Origin: Verrucomicrobia bacterium UBA3761
Lineage (GTDB): Bacteria; Verrucomicrobiota; Kiritimatiellia; RFP12; UBA1067
NCBI GenBank assembly: GCA_002371135.1
Contig: DFGB01000076.1
Span: 1-30,033, forward strand
Direction: 5' to 3'
DNA: 30,033 nucleotides
The position numbers and the translations under genes were made by a program. The notes beneath the pieces were generated by a model, which had not been told where the DNA came from, did not search any database, and saw only the letters and a list, made by a program, of their open reading frames with translations. Positions 22,735-30,033 of the stretch are shown piece after piece. Numbering within the stretch: the stretch's first letter is position 1; each line of letters begins with the position of its first letter.

Positions 22735-23619
22735 TTAAAGCGCGGCCCTCCCGCTTCCTACTTTTCCATATTCTCCCGTCATGTTCTCGCCGAGGAAGGC
22801 GAGGGACGGGTCGGAAGCGGAGAGGTCCTGGAGCCAGCCGTTGGCGAAACCGAAATCCTGCGCGGCTTCGGCGACTTCGTCGTATTCCTCCTGCGTGACG
22901 CTGCGATCGAGCGGGGGCATGTCCTTGGCAAGATACGCGCTCGTATACTGGCTCATGACAGAGACTGGGATCTCCGGCGAGAGCTCGGTCGCGAGCCACG
23001 CGAGATTTTCGACGGCCTCGTCGGCATGGCCGGGGAGGACGAGGATGCGCACGATGAGGCGCGTGTTGCCATACGCCCACTTGACGGCGGAGCGGGCGGC
23101 GGCGACGTAGCCCGGCGTCGAAGAAAACTTCTTCGCCGTCTCGTCGCTCGAATATCTGAGGTCGAAGAGCGCCCAATCGCAAAGTTCGCGGTATTCCTCC
23201 AGCGTCTCGACCCGTTCGTAGCCGGACGAATTCCAGACGAACGGGAGGCGGACCCCCTCTTTGGCGAGAGAATGCGCGGCGTCGCGGATGAAAGGCAGGT
23301 ATGGCGTGGGGGAGACGAGATTCCAGTTTTCGACTTTATCCTTCAGGGCGAGATCGCGCATGATAGAGGCGAGGCGCGCGGTGGAGACGTCCTCGCCGCC
23401 GCCCTTCCAGCTCCACGGAGAATTCTGGCAATAGACGCAGCGCATCGTGCAGCGCGAGAAGAAGATGCAACCCGAGCCGCGTTCTCCGGTAATCGGCGGC
23501 TCTTCGCCGAAATGCGGTCCCCAGCGGAACAGGCGCACGCCGCCTCGCGCGCCGCAGAATCCGGCGCGCTCATCGCGGTCGACTCCGCAACGGCGCGGAC
23601 ATAGGGTACAGGGCGTCAT
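22735..23619 (-). CDS. Radical SAM protein, PflX / COG1313 type
   Basis: 294 residues, cytosolic. The radical SAM cluster motif is CTMRCVYC (Cys57, Cys61, Cys64), followed by QNSPWSWKGGGEDVS. An extra N-terminal cysteine set (Cys4, Cys7, Cys11, Cys22: CTLCPRRCG...GFCGA) is typical of this PflA-like family. Further family blocks are LVSPTPYLPFI, VWNSSGYE, DWALFDLRYSS, VRILVLPGHADEA and PVSVMSQYTSAYLAK. Members are thought to act as activases or in small-molecule radical chemistry, but the substrate is not established. It is followed by the Fic/DUF1016 patch, and 55 bp without features lie between it and the NERD gene. Confidence 0.88.
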   Translation of the reverse strand: MTPCTLCPRRCGVDRDERAGFCGARGGVRLFRWGPHFGEEPPITGERGSGCIFFSRCTMRCVYCQNSPWSWKGGGEDVSTARLASIMRDLALKDKVENWNLVSPTPYLPFIRDAAHSLAKEGVRLPFVWNSSGYERVETLEEYRELCDWALFDLRYSSDETAKKFSSTPGYVAAARSAVKWAYGNTRLIVRILVLPGHADEAVENLAWLATELSPEIPVSVMSQYTSAYLAKDMPPLDRSVTQEEYDEVAEAAQDFGFANGWLQDLSASDPSLAFLGENMTGEYGKVGSGRAAL

Positions 23620-23674
23620 TTAACTGTCGGTAATTGTGAGTTAGTGGCAGGCTTTTCTCGCGTCAATACAGGGC

Positions 23675-24820
23675 CTAGGCTCCTCCACTGTGTCGATGCT
23701 TGAGACTGGCAACGTGTTCTTGTCGCTGTTCGGGTGTTACTGTTGCAGCCCATTCTTTTATCGCACGTGCAACATCACCAACCTGATTATCTTTTATCAA
23801 TGGCTTTGTAAACAAACGTATGGATCTAACTATGTCACCGACTTTGACGACATTCTCCGGCATCTCCGTCTTGAATTCCGAGGCGCCGGCAAAAACGACA
23901 AAACCAAAGAAATATTCTTTTGGCACTCCGAGCCGTTCAGACAATACGCATATGTGCCGCCAGTTTTGATGCAGTGGATTCTGAAAGCGATATTTTTGCG
24001 CTGTACCACAATGCGAAAGCGATTGCGTCCAATACCGCCGACTTTCTTTACCGAATATCCAACCCTTGAAATTTTTCGTCTCTATGACAAACACTCCGTA
24101 TCGAGAAACAACTATGTGATCTATCTGCGTTGTCGCACCATCATCACCCAGCAAGAACAAATCATTCAATAAAATATAATCGCCTGTTTCTTCAAGCCGG
24201 CGCAGTTCATTGCCGACAGCCATCTCGCCAGCCTGCCCGATCATCACCTTTTCAACATCAGGGTCTTCGTCAGAAGTTTCCAATTCGCTCGAAACAGGTG
24301 CATCATCTCTAGTCGACTCTGGGCCGGAAAATGAACGAGCCTGGTCTGCCAATTGACTGTCGAGACACGGCAAAGAGTAGTGCTTTTCACAAGGCACCTC
24401 CCGCTTTCGGCAATAAATCCGCCTGCCGGTTGAATTTGCGTTGCGCCGCTCATCTTGAATTGTGGCATTGTTCCGATTTCCCTTCTTCACGCGATGCAAC
24501 ACTGTTGCGATTGAAGCAAGAACCAATGCCATACCGGCGAGTGCAAAAACAACACTCCCTCGCACGCCTGCGGAAATCACAAAGTTATAAAGCTTTGCAA
24601 TTCCATAAATTCCCCAAACCACTCCCAAGAAAACGAGGACTTTGCCAATATCCGCCGATTTGGTATTTGATGATTTCGGCGATTCCGTATTCGCAGTTTT
24701 CCTCTTGCTGCGGGAACTTCGACGAGGACGTCGCTGTCGTCTGAACATTAGTTCTGCGATAATCTTCACGAACATCGCGAGAATCAAAATCGGCAAGAAT
24801 GTTGCAAGGATGTCTCTCAT
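23675..24820 (-). CDS. Membrane-anchored NERD-domain (nuclease-related) protein
   Basis: 381 residues. An N-terminal hydrophobic segment (about 5-24) and two more at about 58-82 and 88-108 suggest membrane anchoring, with a basic/Ser-rich loop between the first and second. The linker 110-190 is polar and disordered. Residues ~192-300 form a NERD domain: GQAGEMAVGNELRRL, YILLNDLFL, TTQIDHIVVSRYGVFVIETKNFKGWIFG, with the PD-(D/E)XK-like Asp234 and Glu247-x-Lys249. Such domains occur in predicted nucleases, often in defence or DNA-processing contexts. Base composition is visibly richer in A and T than genes on both sides, and codon use differs, which points to horizontal transfer. Substrate unknown. 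Confidence 0.85.
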   Translation of the reverse strand: MRDILATFLPILILAMFVKIIAELMFRRQRRPRRSSRSKRKTANTESPKSSNTKSADIGKVLVFLGVVWGIYGIAKLYNFVISAGVRGSVVFALAGMALVLASIATVLHRVKKGNRNNATIQDERRNANSTGRRIYCRKREVPCEKHYSLPCLDSQLADQARSFSGPESTRDDAPVSSELETSDEDPDVEKVMIGQAGEMAVGNELRRLEETGDYILLNDLFLLGDDGATTQIDHIVVSRYGVFVIETKNFKGWIFGKESRRYWTQSLSHCGTAQKYRFQNPLHQNWRHICVLSERLGVPKEYFFGFVVFAGASEFKTEMPENVVKVGDIVRSIRLFTKPLIKDNQVGDVARAIKEWAATVTPEQRQEHVASLKHRHSGGA

Positions 24821-24834
24821 TGTCCCAGTCCCTG

Positions 24835-25866
24835 TTATTTCTTCAGCCTGATTTCGATGGGGACGAAAGCATCCGGGTCGGCGGCGCGGCGGAGGATCTT
24901 GTCGGCGTATTCATCGGAATAGAAGCGGTCGGTATCGGTCCTGTCGCGGCGTCCGTTGTAGCGTTGTAGGGCGCGCAGCCAGCCGTCGAAAAAGCCGGAC
25001 GGGCGTTCTGCGGCCGGGCGCGCTGAGGCGCCGAAGCCCTTGCGCGAGAGATACATTATCGCGGCGCGGACGTTGTTCGTGACGTTGCCCTCGTTGCGCC
25101 GCGCGGGCTTGACGAGGCCTACGAGTTCTTTCTCGCGCCCCCAGTCGCCCGGCACGTTCACTTGCAGCGGGTCGACGAGCCACGCCGCCTTGGAGCGCGG
25201 GCCGTTGCCGCCGGATTCTTCGATCATGTGGCTCTTGACCATCGCGGCGGTTATATCTTCGATCTTCGCGGCCTGGTCCGCCGTGCCGCCGCACCATTCG
25301 GCCTTGCCGGCGTTGAACTCGGCCACCATCTTCGCAATCAAATCGTCGTGCCGCTGGTAGCGCTCGTCCTCGAAACCGCGAAAGACCGGCAGTCCCGAAC
25401 CGCCGGCGGAGGCGCGGGGCTTGAGGCCGAGCGTGAAGGGGGCGTTCTTGCCGGCCGCGGCGGCGGCGCCGGACTTTTTGCCTTGCGCGGCGAGGAACGG
25501 GTCGATCAAATGCTTGCGGGCGAAGCGCTCGATTTTCTTGATGCGCTCAAGTTCGTCGGCGGTTACGAAACGGCGGTCGATGTAGAACTCGCCCCAGTCG
25601 TCGAAAAGGAGGTCGCCGAGGCCGCCGGTGTCGATCACATAGCGGCAGGCGGCCTTGGAAGGCGGCTCCTCCGCTATGCCCTTCTCCGCGAGCTTCGCCG
25701 CGTGCGCGGCCTCGCGGCGCATCGCGTTCGAGGCGATTTGCATCGCGTCGAGCGCGAGCGGGATCGCCTCCGGTATCACGGAGGGGTCGAAATGCAGATT
25801 CGCCATGTCGGCGGCGCCGGACGAAATCGCGAGCGCCGCCGCCACCGCCGCTAAAAGCCGCTTCAT
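24835..25866 (-). CDS. Secreted lysozyme-fold / lytic-transglycosylase-like protein
   Basis: 343 residues with signal peptide (about 1-19). The C-terminal half has the layout of a lysozyme-like fold: AAMVKSHMIEESGGNGP (209-223, candidate catalytic Glu216/217), VDPLQVNVPGDWG (231-243), NVTNNVRAAIMYLSRKGF (261-278) and WLRALQRYNGRRD, equivalent to the ES, GLxQ/N and ALxxYNxG blocks of lytic transglycosylases. An Ala/Lys linker separates it from a helical N-terminal part of unknown role. Likely a cell-wall enzyme or inactive relative. Its ATG overlaps the gyrA stop (ATGA, 25863-25866), so it is translated from the gyrA mRNA, an unusual partner. It ends 14 bp before the NERD gene. Confidence 0.65.
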   Translation of the reverse strand: MKRLLAAVAAALAISSGAADMANLHFDPSVIPEAIPLALDAMQIASNAMRREAAHAAKLAEKGIAEEPPSKAACRYVIDTGGLGDLLFDDWGEFYIDRRFVTADELERIKKIERFARKHLIDPFLAAQGKKSGAAAAAGKNAPFTLGLKPRASAGGSGLPVFRGFEDERYQRHDDLIAKMVAEFNAGKAEWCGGTADQAAKIEDITAAMVKSHMIEESGGNGPRSKAAWLVDPLQVNVPGDWGREKELVGLVKPARRNEGNVTNNVRAAIMYLSRKGFGASARPAAERPSGFFDGWLRALQRYNGRRDRTDTDRFYSDEYADKILRRAADPDAFVPIEIRLKK

Positions 25867-28430
25867 GGCGTTTCAGGCTCTTCAGGCGCGGCTTCCGTCG
25901 TTTCCGGCGTTTCGGGCGGCAGCGCCTCCTCGTCGTCGTCCGATTCGCAGACCGAGACGGAGACGAGCTGCGCACCCTCCGAGAGCCTCACCAGCTTGAC
26001 GCCATGCGAATAGCGGCCCTGGACGCTGAACTGCGCCACGCGGCTGCGCACCATCTGCTGGTCGCTCGTGATGGAGATTATGCTCTCGTCTTCGGCGACG
26101 GCGTGCGCGGCGACGACCGCGTCGTTCTTGTGCGCCACCTTGACGCCGATCATCCCAAGGCCTCCGCGGGCGTGGCGCGCGAATTCCTTGAACTCGCAGC
26201 GCTTGCCGTAACCGTTGGCGGTCGCGATGAGGAGGGTCTTCTCGTCGTCGACGACGTCGAAGGAGACCACCTTGTCGCCGTCGCGCAGCCTCATGCCGCG
26301 CACGCCGGTCGCCGTGCGGCCCATGCGACGCACGTCGGACGACGCGAAGCGCATGCAGCGCCCGCCGGACGTGAGCATTATCACGTCCGCGTCAGGCGCG
26401 ACGAGGCCGACGTCCACAAGTTCGTCGCCTTCGTCGATGTTGAGCGCGCGTATGCCGGACTTGTTGACGTTGCGGTATTCGCCGAGGAGCGTCTTCTTGA
26501 CCGTGCCCTGGCGCGTCGCGAAAAATACGTCCACGTCGCCGTCGAACGAACGGATCGGCAGCAGCTGGAGCACCTGCTCGCCTTCCTGCAGGTTCAAGAG
26601 ATTGATGAGCGGCCGGCCAAAGCCCGCCTTCTGCGTCTCCGGGATTTCGTACGCGTCCTTCTTGAAGAGGCGGCCGGTGTTGGTGATGAAGAGGAGAGAA
26701 TCGTGGGTCTGGGCGACGAACACGAGGCGGATGAAGTCCTCCTCCTTGACCTGCGCGCCGCGCACTCCGTGCCCGCCGCGCCGCTGCTCTTTGTATTCGG
26801 TGAGCGGCACGCGCTTGATGTAGCCGCGGTTCGAAAGCGTTATCACGCAGGGCGCGTCGGGGATGAGGTCCTTCGCCGAAACTTCGTTCTCGTCGGGGAC
26901 GATGTCCGTCCTGCGTTTGGCGTCGGCGCTCGAGCAGTATTTCGCCTTTATGTCGGCGAGGTCGTCGCGGATGATGGCGTAGACCTTCTCGGGGTCGGCG
27001 AGAATCGCTTCGAAGGAGGCGATCGCTTCGAGGAGCTTGGCCATTTCGTCGGCCAGCTTGTCGCGCTCGAGCCCGGTGAGCTGGTAGAGGCGCATTTCGA
27101 GGATCGCGTTCACCTGCTCGTCCGAGAACGAGAAACGCTCGACGAGGCGCGTCTTGGCTTCGTCACGGTTCTTCGAGGAGCGGATGATGGAGACGACTTC
27201 GTCGAGATTGTCGATCGCGAGCAGCAAGCCGTCGATGATGTGCTTGCGGGCGAGTGCCTTCTTGAGGTCGTAGCGCGTGCGGCGGGTGACGACCTCGAAA
27301 CGGTGGTCGACGTATGCGCGGAAGAAGTCCTTGAGCGTGAGGAGCTTCGGGCGGCCGCCGTCGATCGCGAGCATTATCGCGCCAAACGTAGTCTGGAGCT
27401 GCGTGTGCTTGTAGAGGTGGTTGAGGACGAGCTCCGGCATCGCGTCGCGCTTGAGTTCGATTACGATGCGAATGTCGCTCTTCGATTCGTCGCGGATGTC
27501 GGAAATGCCCTGGATTATCTTGTCCTTCACGAGCGAGGACATGTGGATGAGCATTTCGCGCTTGTTGACGACGTACGGGATTTCGGTGATGATGATGCGG
27601 GAGCGGCCGTTCGGCATTTCCTCGATTTCGGCCTTGCCGCGCACGGTGAGCTGGCCGCGGCCGAGCTTGTACATCGCCGCGATGCCGTTGTAGCCGCAAA
27701 TCTGCGCGCCGGTCGGGAAATCGGGGCCCTTGACGAACTTCATCAAATCGTCGATGGTGCAGTCCTCGCGGTGCTGCACGTAGTAGTCGAGGCCGTCGCA
27801 AAGTTCGCCGAGATTGTGCGGAGGGATGTTCGTCGCCATGCCGACGGCGATGCCGCTCGAACCGTTGAGGAGCAGGTTGGGGAGTTTCGCGGGAAGGACG
27901 GTCGGCTCCTCGGTGCTCTCATCGTAGTTGGGGGCCATGTCGACCGTATCCTTGCCGAGGTCGGCGAGGAGTTCTTCGGTGACGCGCTGCATGCGCACTT
28001 CGGTGTATCGCATGGCGGCGGCGCCGTCGCCGTCGATGGAGCCGAAGTTGCCGTGTCCGTCGACGAGCGGCACGCGCATCGAGAACGGCTGCGCCATGCG
28101 CACGATCGTATCGTAGACGGCGGTGTCGCCGTGCGGGTGGTACTTGCCGATGACGTCGCCCACGATGCGCGCGGACTTCATGTGCTTGGTGTTGTAGGTG
28201 TTGCCCACCTTGTGCATCGCGAAAAGGCAGCGCCTGTGCACGGGCTTGAGTCCGTCGCGCACGTCTGGCAGCGCGCGGCCCACGATCACGCTCATCGAAT
28301 AATCGATGTAGTCGCGGGAAAGTTCCTCTTCGATATTGATGTTTTCAAGCGTCCCGGCGATGGCCTGCGAATTTTGCGCGGACGCCTCGACCGGCTCTTC
28401 AGACGGCTTGTTTTCTTCGTTGTCGCTCAT
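25863..28430 (-). CDS. gyrA: DNA gyrase subunit A
   Basis: 855 residues. Breakage-reunion subunit of DNA gyrase (A2B2), cytosolic. The active-site Tyr142 lies in GAAAMRYTEVRM, the quinolone region is HPHGDTAVYDTIVRMAQ (Thr103 and Asp107 at the positions of E. coli Ser83 and Asp87) and GDVIGKYHPHGD is intact. The C-terminal beta-pinwheel includes the gyrase-specific box EQRRGGHGVRG, so this is GyrA, not ParC. It ends in an acidic tail rich in Glu/Pro. ATG 28430 is chosen over upstream in-frame codons because the promoter -10 is 6 bases before it. The stop overlaps the next gene's ATG. No GyrB is in the window. Confidence 0.97.
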   Translation of the reverse strand: MSDNEENKPSEEPVEASAQNSQAIAGTLENINIEEELSRDYIDYSMSVIVGRALPDVRDGLKPVHRRCLFAMHKVGNTYNTKHMKSARIVGDVIGKYHPHGDTAVYDTIVRMAQPFSMRVPLVDGHGNFGSIDGDGAAAMRYTEVRMQRVTEELLADLGKDTVDMAPNYDESTEEPTVLPAKLPNLLLNGSSGIAVGMATNIPPHNLGELCDGLDYYVQHREDCTIDDLMKFVKGPDFPTGAQICGYNGIAAMYKLGRGQLTVRGKAEIEEMPNGRSRIIITEIPYVVNKREMLIHMSSLVKDKIIQGISDIRDESKSDIRIVIELKRDAMPELVLNHLYKHTQLQTTFGAIMLAIDGGRPKLLTLKDFFRAYVDHRFEVVTRRTRYDLKKALARKHIIDGLLLAIDNLDEVVSIIRSSKNRDEAKTRLVERFSFSDEQVNAILEMRLYQLTGLERDKLADEMAKLLEAIASFEAILADPEKVYAIIRDDLADIKAKYCSSADAKRRTDIVPDENEVSAKDLIPDAPCVITLSNRGYIKRVPLTEYKEQRRGGHGVRGAQVKEEDFIRLVFVAQTHDSLLFITNTGRLFKKDAYEIPETQKAGFGRPLINLLNLQEGEQVLQLLPIRSFDGDVDVFFATRQGTVKKTLLGEYRNVNKSGIRALNIDEGDELVDVGLVAPDADVIMLTSGGRCMRFASSDVRRMGRTATGVRGMRLRDGDKVVSFDVVDDEKTLLIATANGYGKRCEFKEFARHARGGLGMIGVKVAHKNDAVVAAHAVAEDESIISITSDQQMVRSRVAQFSVQGRYSHGVKLVRLSEGAQLVSVSVCESDDDEEALPPETPETTEAAPEEPETP

Positions 28431-28436
28431 TCCAAT

Positions 28437-28466
28437 ATTATACCATTTCCCCCGCCAAGCGGTCAA
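28437..28466 (-). promoter_or_regulatory. gyrA promoter giving a leaderless mRNA
   Basis: Minus strand TTGACC (28466-28461), 18-base spacer, TGGTATAAT (28445-28437). Six bases separate TATAAT from the ATG, so the usual +1 position falls on the A of the start codon. There is no room for a Shine-Dalgarno. Confidence 0.85.
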
Positions 28467-28483
28467 GGGCAAGGCGCGGGCCG

Positions 28484-29110
28484 CGCTTATGTTTTCGCGG
28501 CCCGCGCACCCCAATCGCTCGCCTTGTCGCTCGAGCGCGCGACACGTATTTCACAACGCCGCCCTAGCGCCACGTCCTTTGTCGCTCGAACGTGCGACAC
28601 GTATTTCACAACGCCGCCCTGGCGTCACGTCCTTTGTCGCTCAAGCGCGCGCCACGTATTTCACAACGCCGTCCTAGCGCCACGTCCTTTGTCGCTCGAA
28701 CGTACGCCACGTATTTCACAACGCCGCCCGAGCGCCAAGGAGGCGCGGCTTCAGCCGCGCCACGTCCTTTATCGCTCGAACGTGCGCCACGTATTTCACA
28801 ACACCGTCCTAGCGCCAAGGAGGCGCGGCTTTAGCCGCGCCACGTCCTTTATCGCTCGAACGTGCGCCACGTATTTCACAACGCCGCCCTAGCGCCAAGG
28901 AGGCGCGGCTTCAGCCGCGCCACGTCCTTTATCGCTCGAACGTGCGCCACGTATTTCACAACACCGTCCTAGCGCCAAGGAGGCGCGGCTTCAGCCGCGC
29001 CACGTCCTTTATCGCTCGAACGTGCGCCACGTATTTCACAACGCCGCCCTAGCGCCAAGGAGGCGCGGCTTTAGCCGCGCCACGTCCTTTGTCGCTCAAG
29101 CGTGCGCCAC
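28484..29110. repeat. Minisatellite of 55-bp and 80-bp units carrying REP hairpins
   Basis: Three 55-bp units (28523-28577, 28578-28632, 28633-28687) are followed by five 80-bp units (28688-28767, 28768-28847, 28848-28927, 28928-29007, 29008-29087) and a partial ninth. All share TCGCTCGAACGTGCGCCACG and GTATTTCACAACGCCG. The 80-bp form equals the 55-bp form plus a 25-bp insert AAGGA + GGCGCGGCTTCAGCCGCGCC (or CTTTAGCC), a REP-type hairpin. A boundary module with CGCGGCCCGCGC (28494 on) precedes the array. I see no gene on either strand here; open frames through it only reflect the repeat. Confidence 0.93.
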
Positions 29111-29125
29111 AACGCTAATTGGCAT

Positions 29126-29310
29126 GGCGCGGCTAAAGCCGCGCCTCCTTGCCGCTCGGGGGTTGTTTCTCTTTGCGCGGTCCGCGCATCCCCAATCGCT
29201 CGCCTTATCGCTCGAGCGTGCGCAACGTATTTCACAACGCCTCCTTGCCGCTCGGGGGGGTGTTTCTCTTTGCGCGGCCCGCGCATCCCCATCGTTTATC
29301 GTTGTCGCTC
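29126..29310. repeat. Inverted REP hairpin and two copies of a boundary module
   Basis: GGCGCGGCTAAAGCCGCGCC at 29126-29145 is a REP in opposite orientation to the array. The module CCTCCTTGCCGCTCGGGG...GTTTCTCTTTGCGCGG...CCGCGCATCCCC then occurs twice (about 29144-29193 and 29240-29294), with a further minisatellite-type GTATTTCACAACGCC between. A relative of this module also stands at 28494-28535 on the far side of the array. Confidence 0.85.
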
Positions 29311-29320
29311 GGGACGCGAA

Positions 29321-29980
29321 TTACATTGTCAATGCTTTTCCCAAAGCGTCCAGCAACCCAGGCTGGAGATACACCGGGATATCGCTCCGTCCTGCTTTCA
29401 AAGGATTGCGCCGTATGTAATTTACAACGTGCAATAAATGCCGGGCATCACGGACAAGTCTATCCCAATATTCACGTTGCCATACCGCCCCGCTTTTGGA
29501 TGACGCCTGGTTTATAACACGCGCACTGCGGCCCTTCCACAGCTGGATTATTTGGGAGATGTCCGTCGAAGGGAACGGGGAGAAAACAACATGGACATGG
29601 TTCGGCATGACCACAAAGGCGAGAAGAGAATAAAGTTCTCCGTCATGCCGCTGGAGTTCGTTGCAGACGACTGGACGGATGCCGGGCGAATCTAAAACAC
29701 AAGAACCGCTTCCGGCATCGAGCCACTCGTCCAGACGCGCTCCGAACAATTTGCCGTACTCCTCCCTGTCAGTCTCGTCCCATGGTTCGGGGTGGCTGAC
29801 AAGCCACTCTTCGCGTTCCAATCGCCAGAAGCGCAATTTCGCTCGCGGGATTGAATCGCAAAGGCGGAACGTCACAAAGACGCACGTTTCGCCTTGAGAC
29901 CAATGCGGGAGGAGGTGACGCGACTTGGAAATTGGATTTGTCGAAGGGTCGACGCATCGAAGGAATTGAAGGTCGACCAT
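29321..29980 (-). CDS. REP-associated tyrosine transposase (RAYT, Y1/TnpA_REP family)
   Basis: 219 residues. Single-strand DNA HUH endonuclease of the IS200/IS605-related RAYT group, which binds and cleaves REP hairpins. Visible core: VFVTFRLCDSIP (about 34-45), the metal-binding motif VVMPNHVHVVFSP (His128, His130), WKGRSARVIN, and WQREYWDRLVRDARHLLHVVNYIRRNPLKAG (168-198) with the likely catalytic Tyr171. Length fits the family and no frameshift is seen, so it may be active. REP hairpins flank it in opposite orientations: at 30005-30024, immediately upstream, and from 29145 leftwards downstream. Unlike IS200 elements there are no terminal element ends of its own, as expected for a domesticated RAYT. 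No clear ribosome site precedes ATG 29980. Confidence 0.93.
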   Translation of the reverse strand: MVDLQFLRCVDPSTNPISKSRHLLPHWSQGETCVFVTFRLCDSIPRAKLRFWRLEREEWLVSHPEPWDETDREEYGKLFGARLDEWLDAGSGSCVLDSPGIRPVVCNELQRHDGELYSLLAFVVMPNHVHVVFSPFPSTDISQIIQLWKGRSARVINQASSKSGAVWQREYWDRLVRDARHLLHVVNYIRRNPLKAGRSDIPVYLQPGLLDALGKALTM

Positions 29981-30002
29981 ATCGATTATTGCTTTTTCGG
30001 TG

Positions 30003-30033
30003 TTGGCGCGGCTAAAGCCGCACCTCCTTGGCG
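30003..30033. repeat. REP hairpin upstream of the RAYT gene
   Basis: GGCGCGGCTAAAGCCGCACC at 30005-30024 (8 of 9 stem pairs), followed by TCCTTGGCG, the same flank as in the array read in reverse. It is the inverted partner of the downstream REPs and is cut by the window end. Confidence 0.88.

Noticed and set aside
26004..28892. A 962-codon open frame on the plus strand opposite gyrA and running through the satellite
   Set aside because: It is antisense to a certain gyrA, has biased low-complexity composition and continues through tandem repeats. It is open only because of the GC-rich codon pattern of gyrA.
28523..29087. CRISPR array
   Set aside because: The repeated units are contiguous 55/80-bp copies with no unique spacers, and no cas gene is in the window.

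Overview
The window is a GC-rich bacterial chromosome segment. It most likely comes from the PVC group: a verrucomicrobial or Kiritimatiella-like anaerobe, probably host- or polysaccharide-associated. This is inferred from the mix of large secreted sugar-active proteins, a glycosidase fused to an FAD oxidoreductase of the polysaccharide-degradation type, autotransporter-like secreted beta proteins, a REP-associated transposase and high GC. No rRNA or other direct taxonomic marker is present.

Layout, left to right. 1-2008: glycogen phosphorylase, cut by the window edge. 2160-4770 (minus): three genes joined by 4-bp ATGA overlaps, encoding a secreted TPR protein, a LolA-like protein and a membrane-anchored AsmA-like protein that ends in ten 11-residue repeats. 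5033-12760 (minus): a secreted carbohydrate cluster made of a two-CBM surface protein, a beta-propeller/LamG protein and a GH50-like/FAD-oxidoreductase/discoidin fusion. 13516-16254 (minus): a hexuronate-type MFS transporter and a 2-keto-3-deoxygluconate kinase, which are the uptake and phosphorylation steps of uronic acid catabolism. 16419-18066 (plus): a Ca2+/Na+ antiporter and cytidylate kinase. 18261-20780 (plus): an orphan DppC/OppC-type permease and a ClC chloride transporter. 20833-24820 (minus): an accessory patch with a Fic protein, a truncated DUF1016 nuclease between two identical 77-bp repeats, a PflX-like radical SAM protein and an AT-richer NERD-domain membrane protein. 24835-28430 (minus): gyrA overlapping a secreted lysozyme-fold protein. 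28484-30033: a REP/minisatellite array and a RAYT transposase.

The most unusual layer is in the intergenic DNA. Almost every larger gap holds a long inverted repeat, often with nearly perfect 38-62 bp arms, built from tandem 7-, 8- or 10-base words (GTTGAAAA, AATCGTA, AAGTAGG, CCTAAGT) around a CTCTGCGT-type core. In four cases the repeat runs into the neighbouring gene and supplies its stop codon. A second, unrelated repeat class (GGCGCGGCTNNAGCCGCGCC hairpins) sits on both sides of the RAYT gene and is amplified inside an 80-bp minisatellite. Promoters are readable: several genes carry an extended -10 (TGNTAYAAT), and at gyrA it lies exactly where a leaderless mRNA would start.

As a working picture, the cell degrades an exported or environmental uronate- or agar-like glycan with the secreted cluster, imports the products through the MFS protein and phosphorylates KDG. 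The remaining genes are housekeeping or accessory. All functional links here are inferred from sequence and context.
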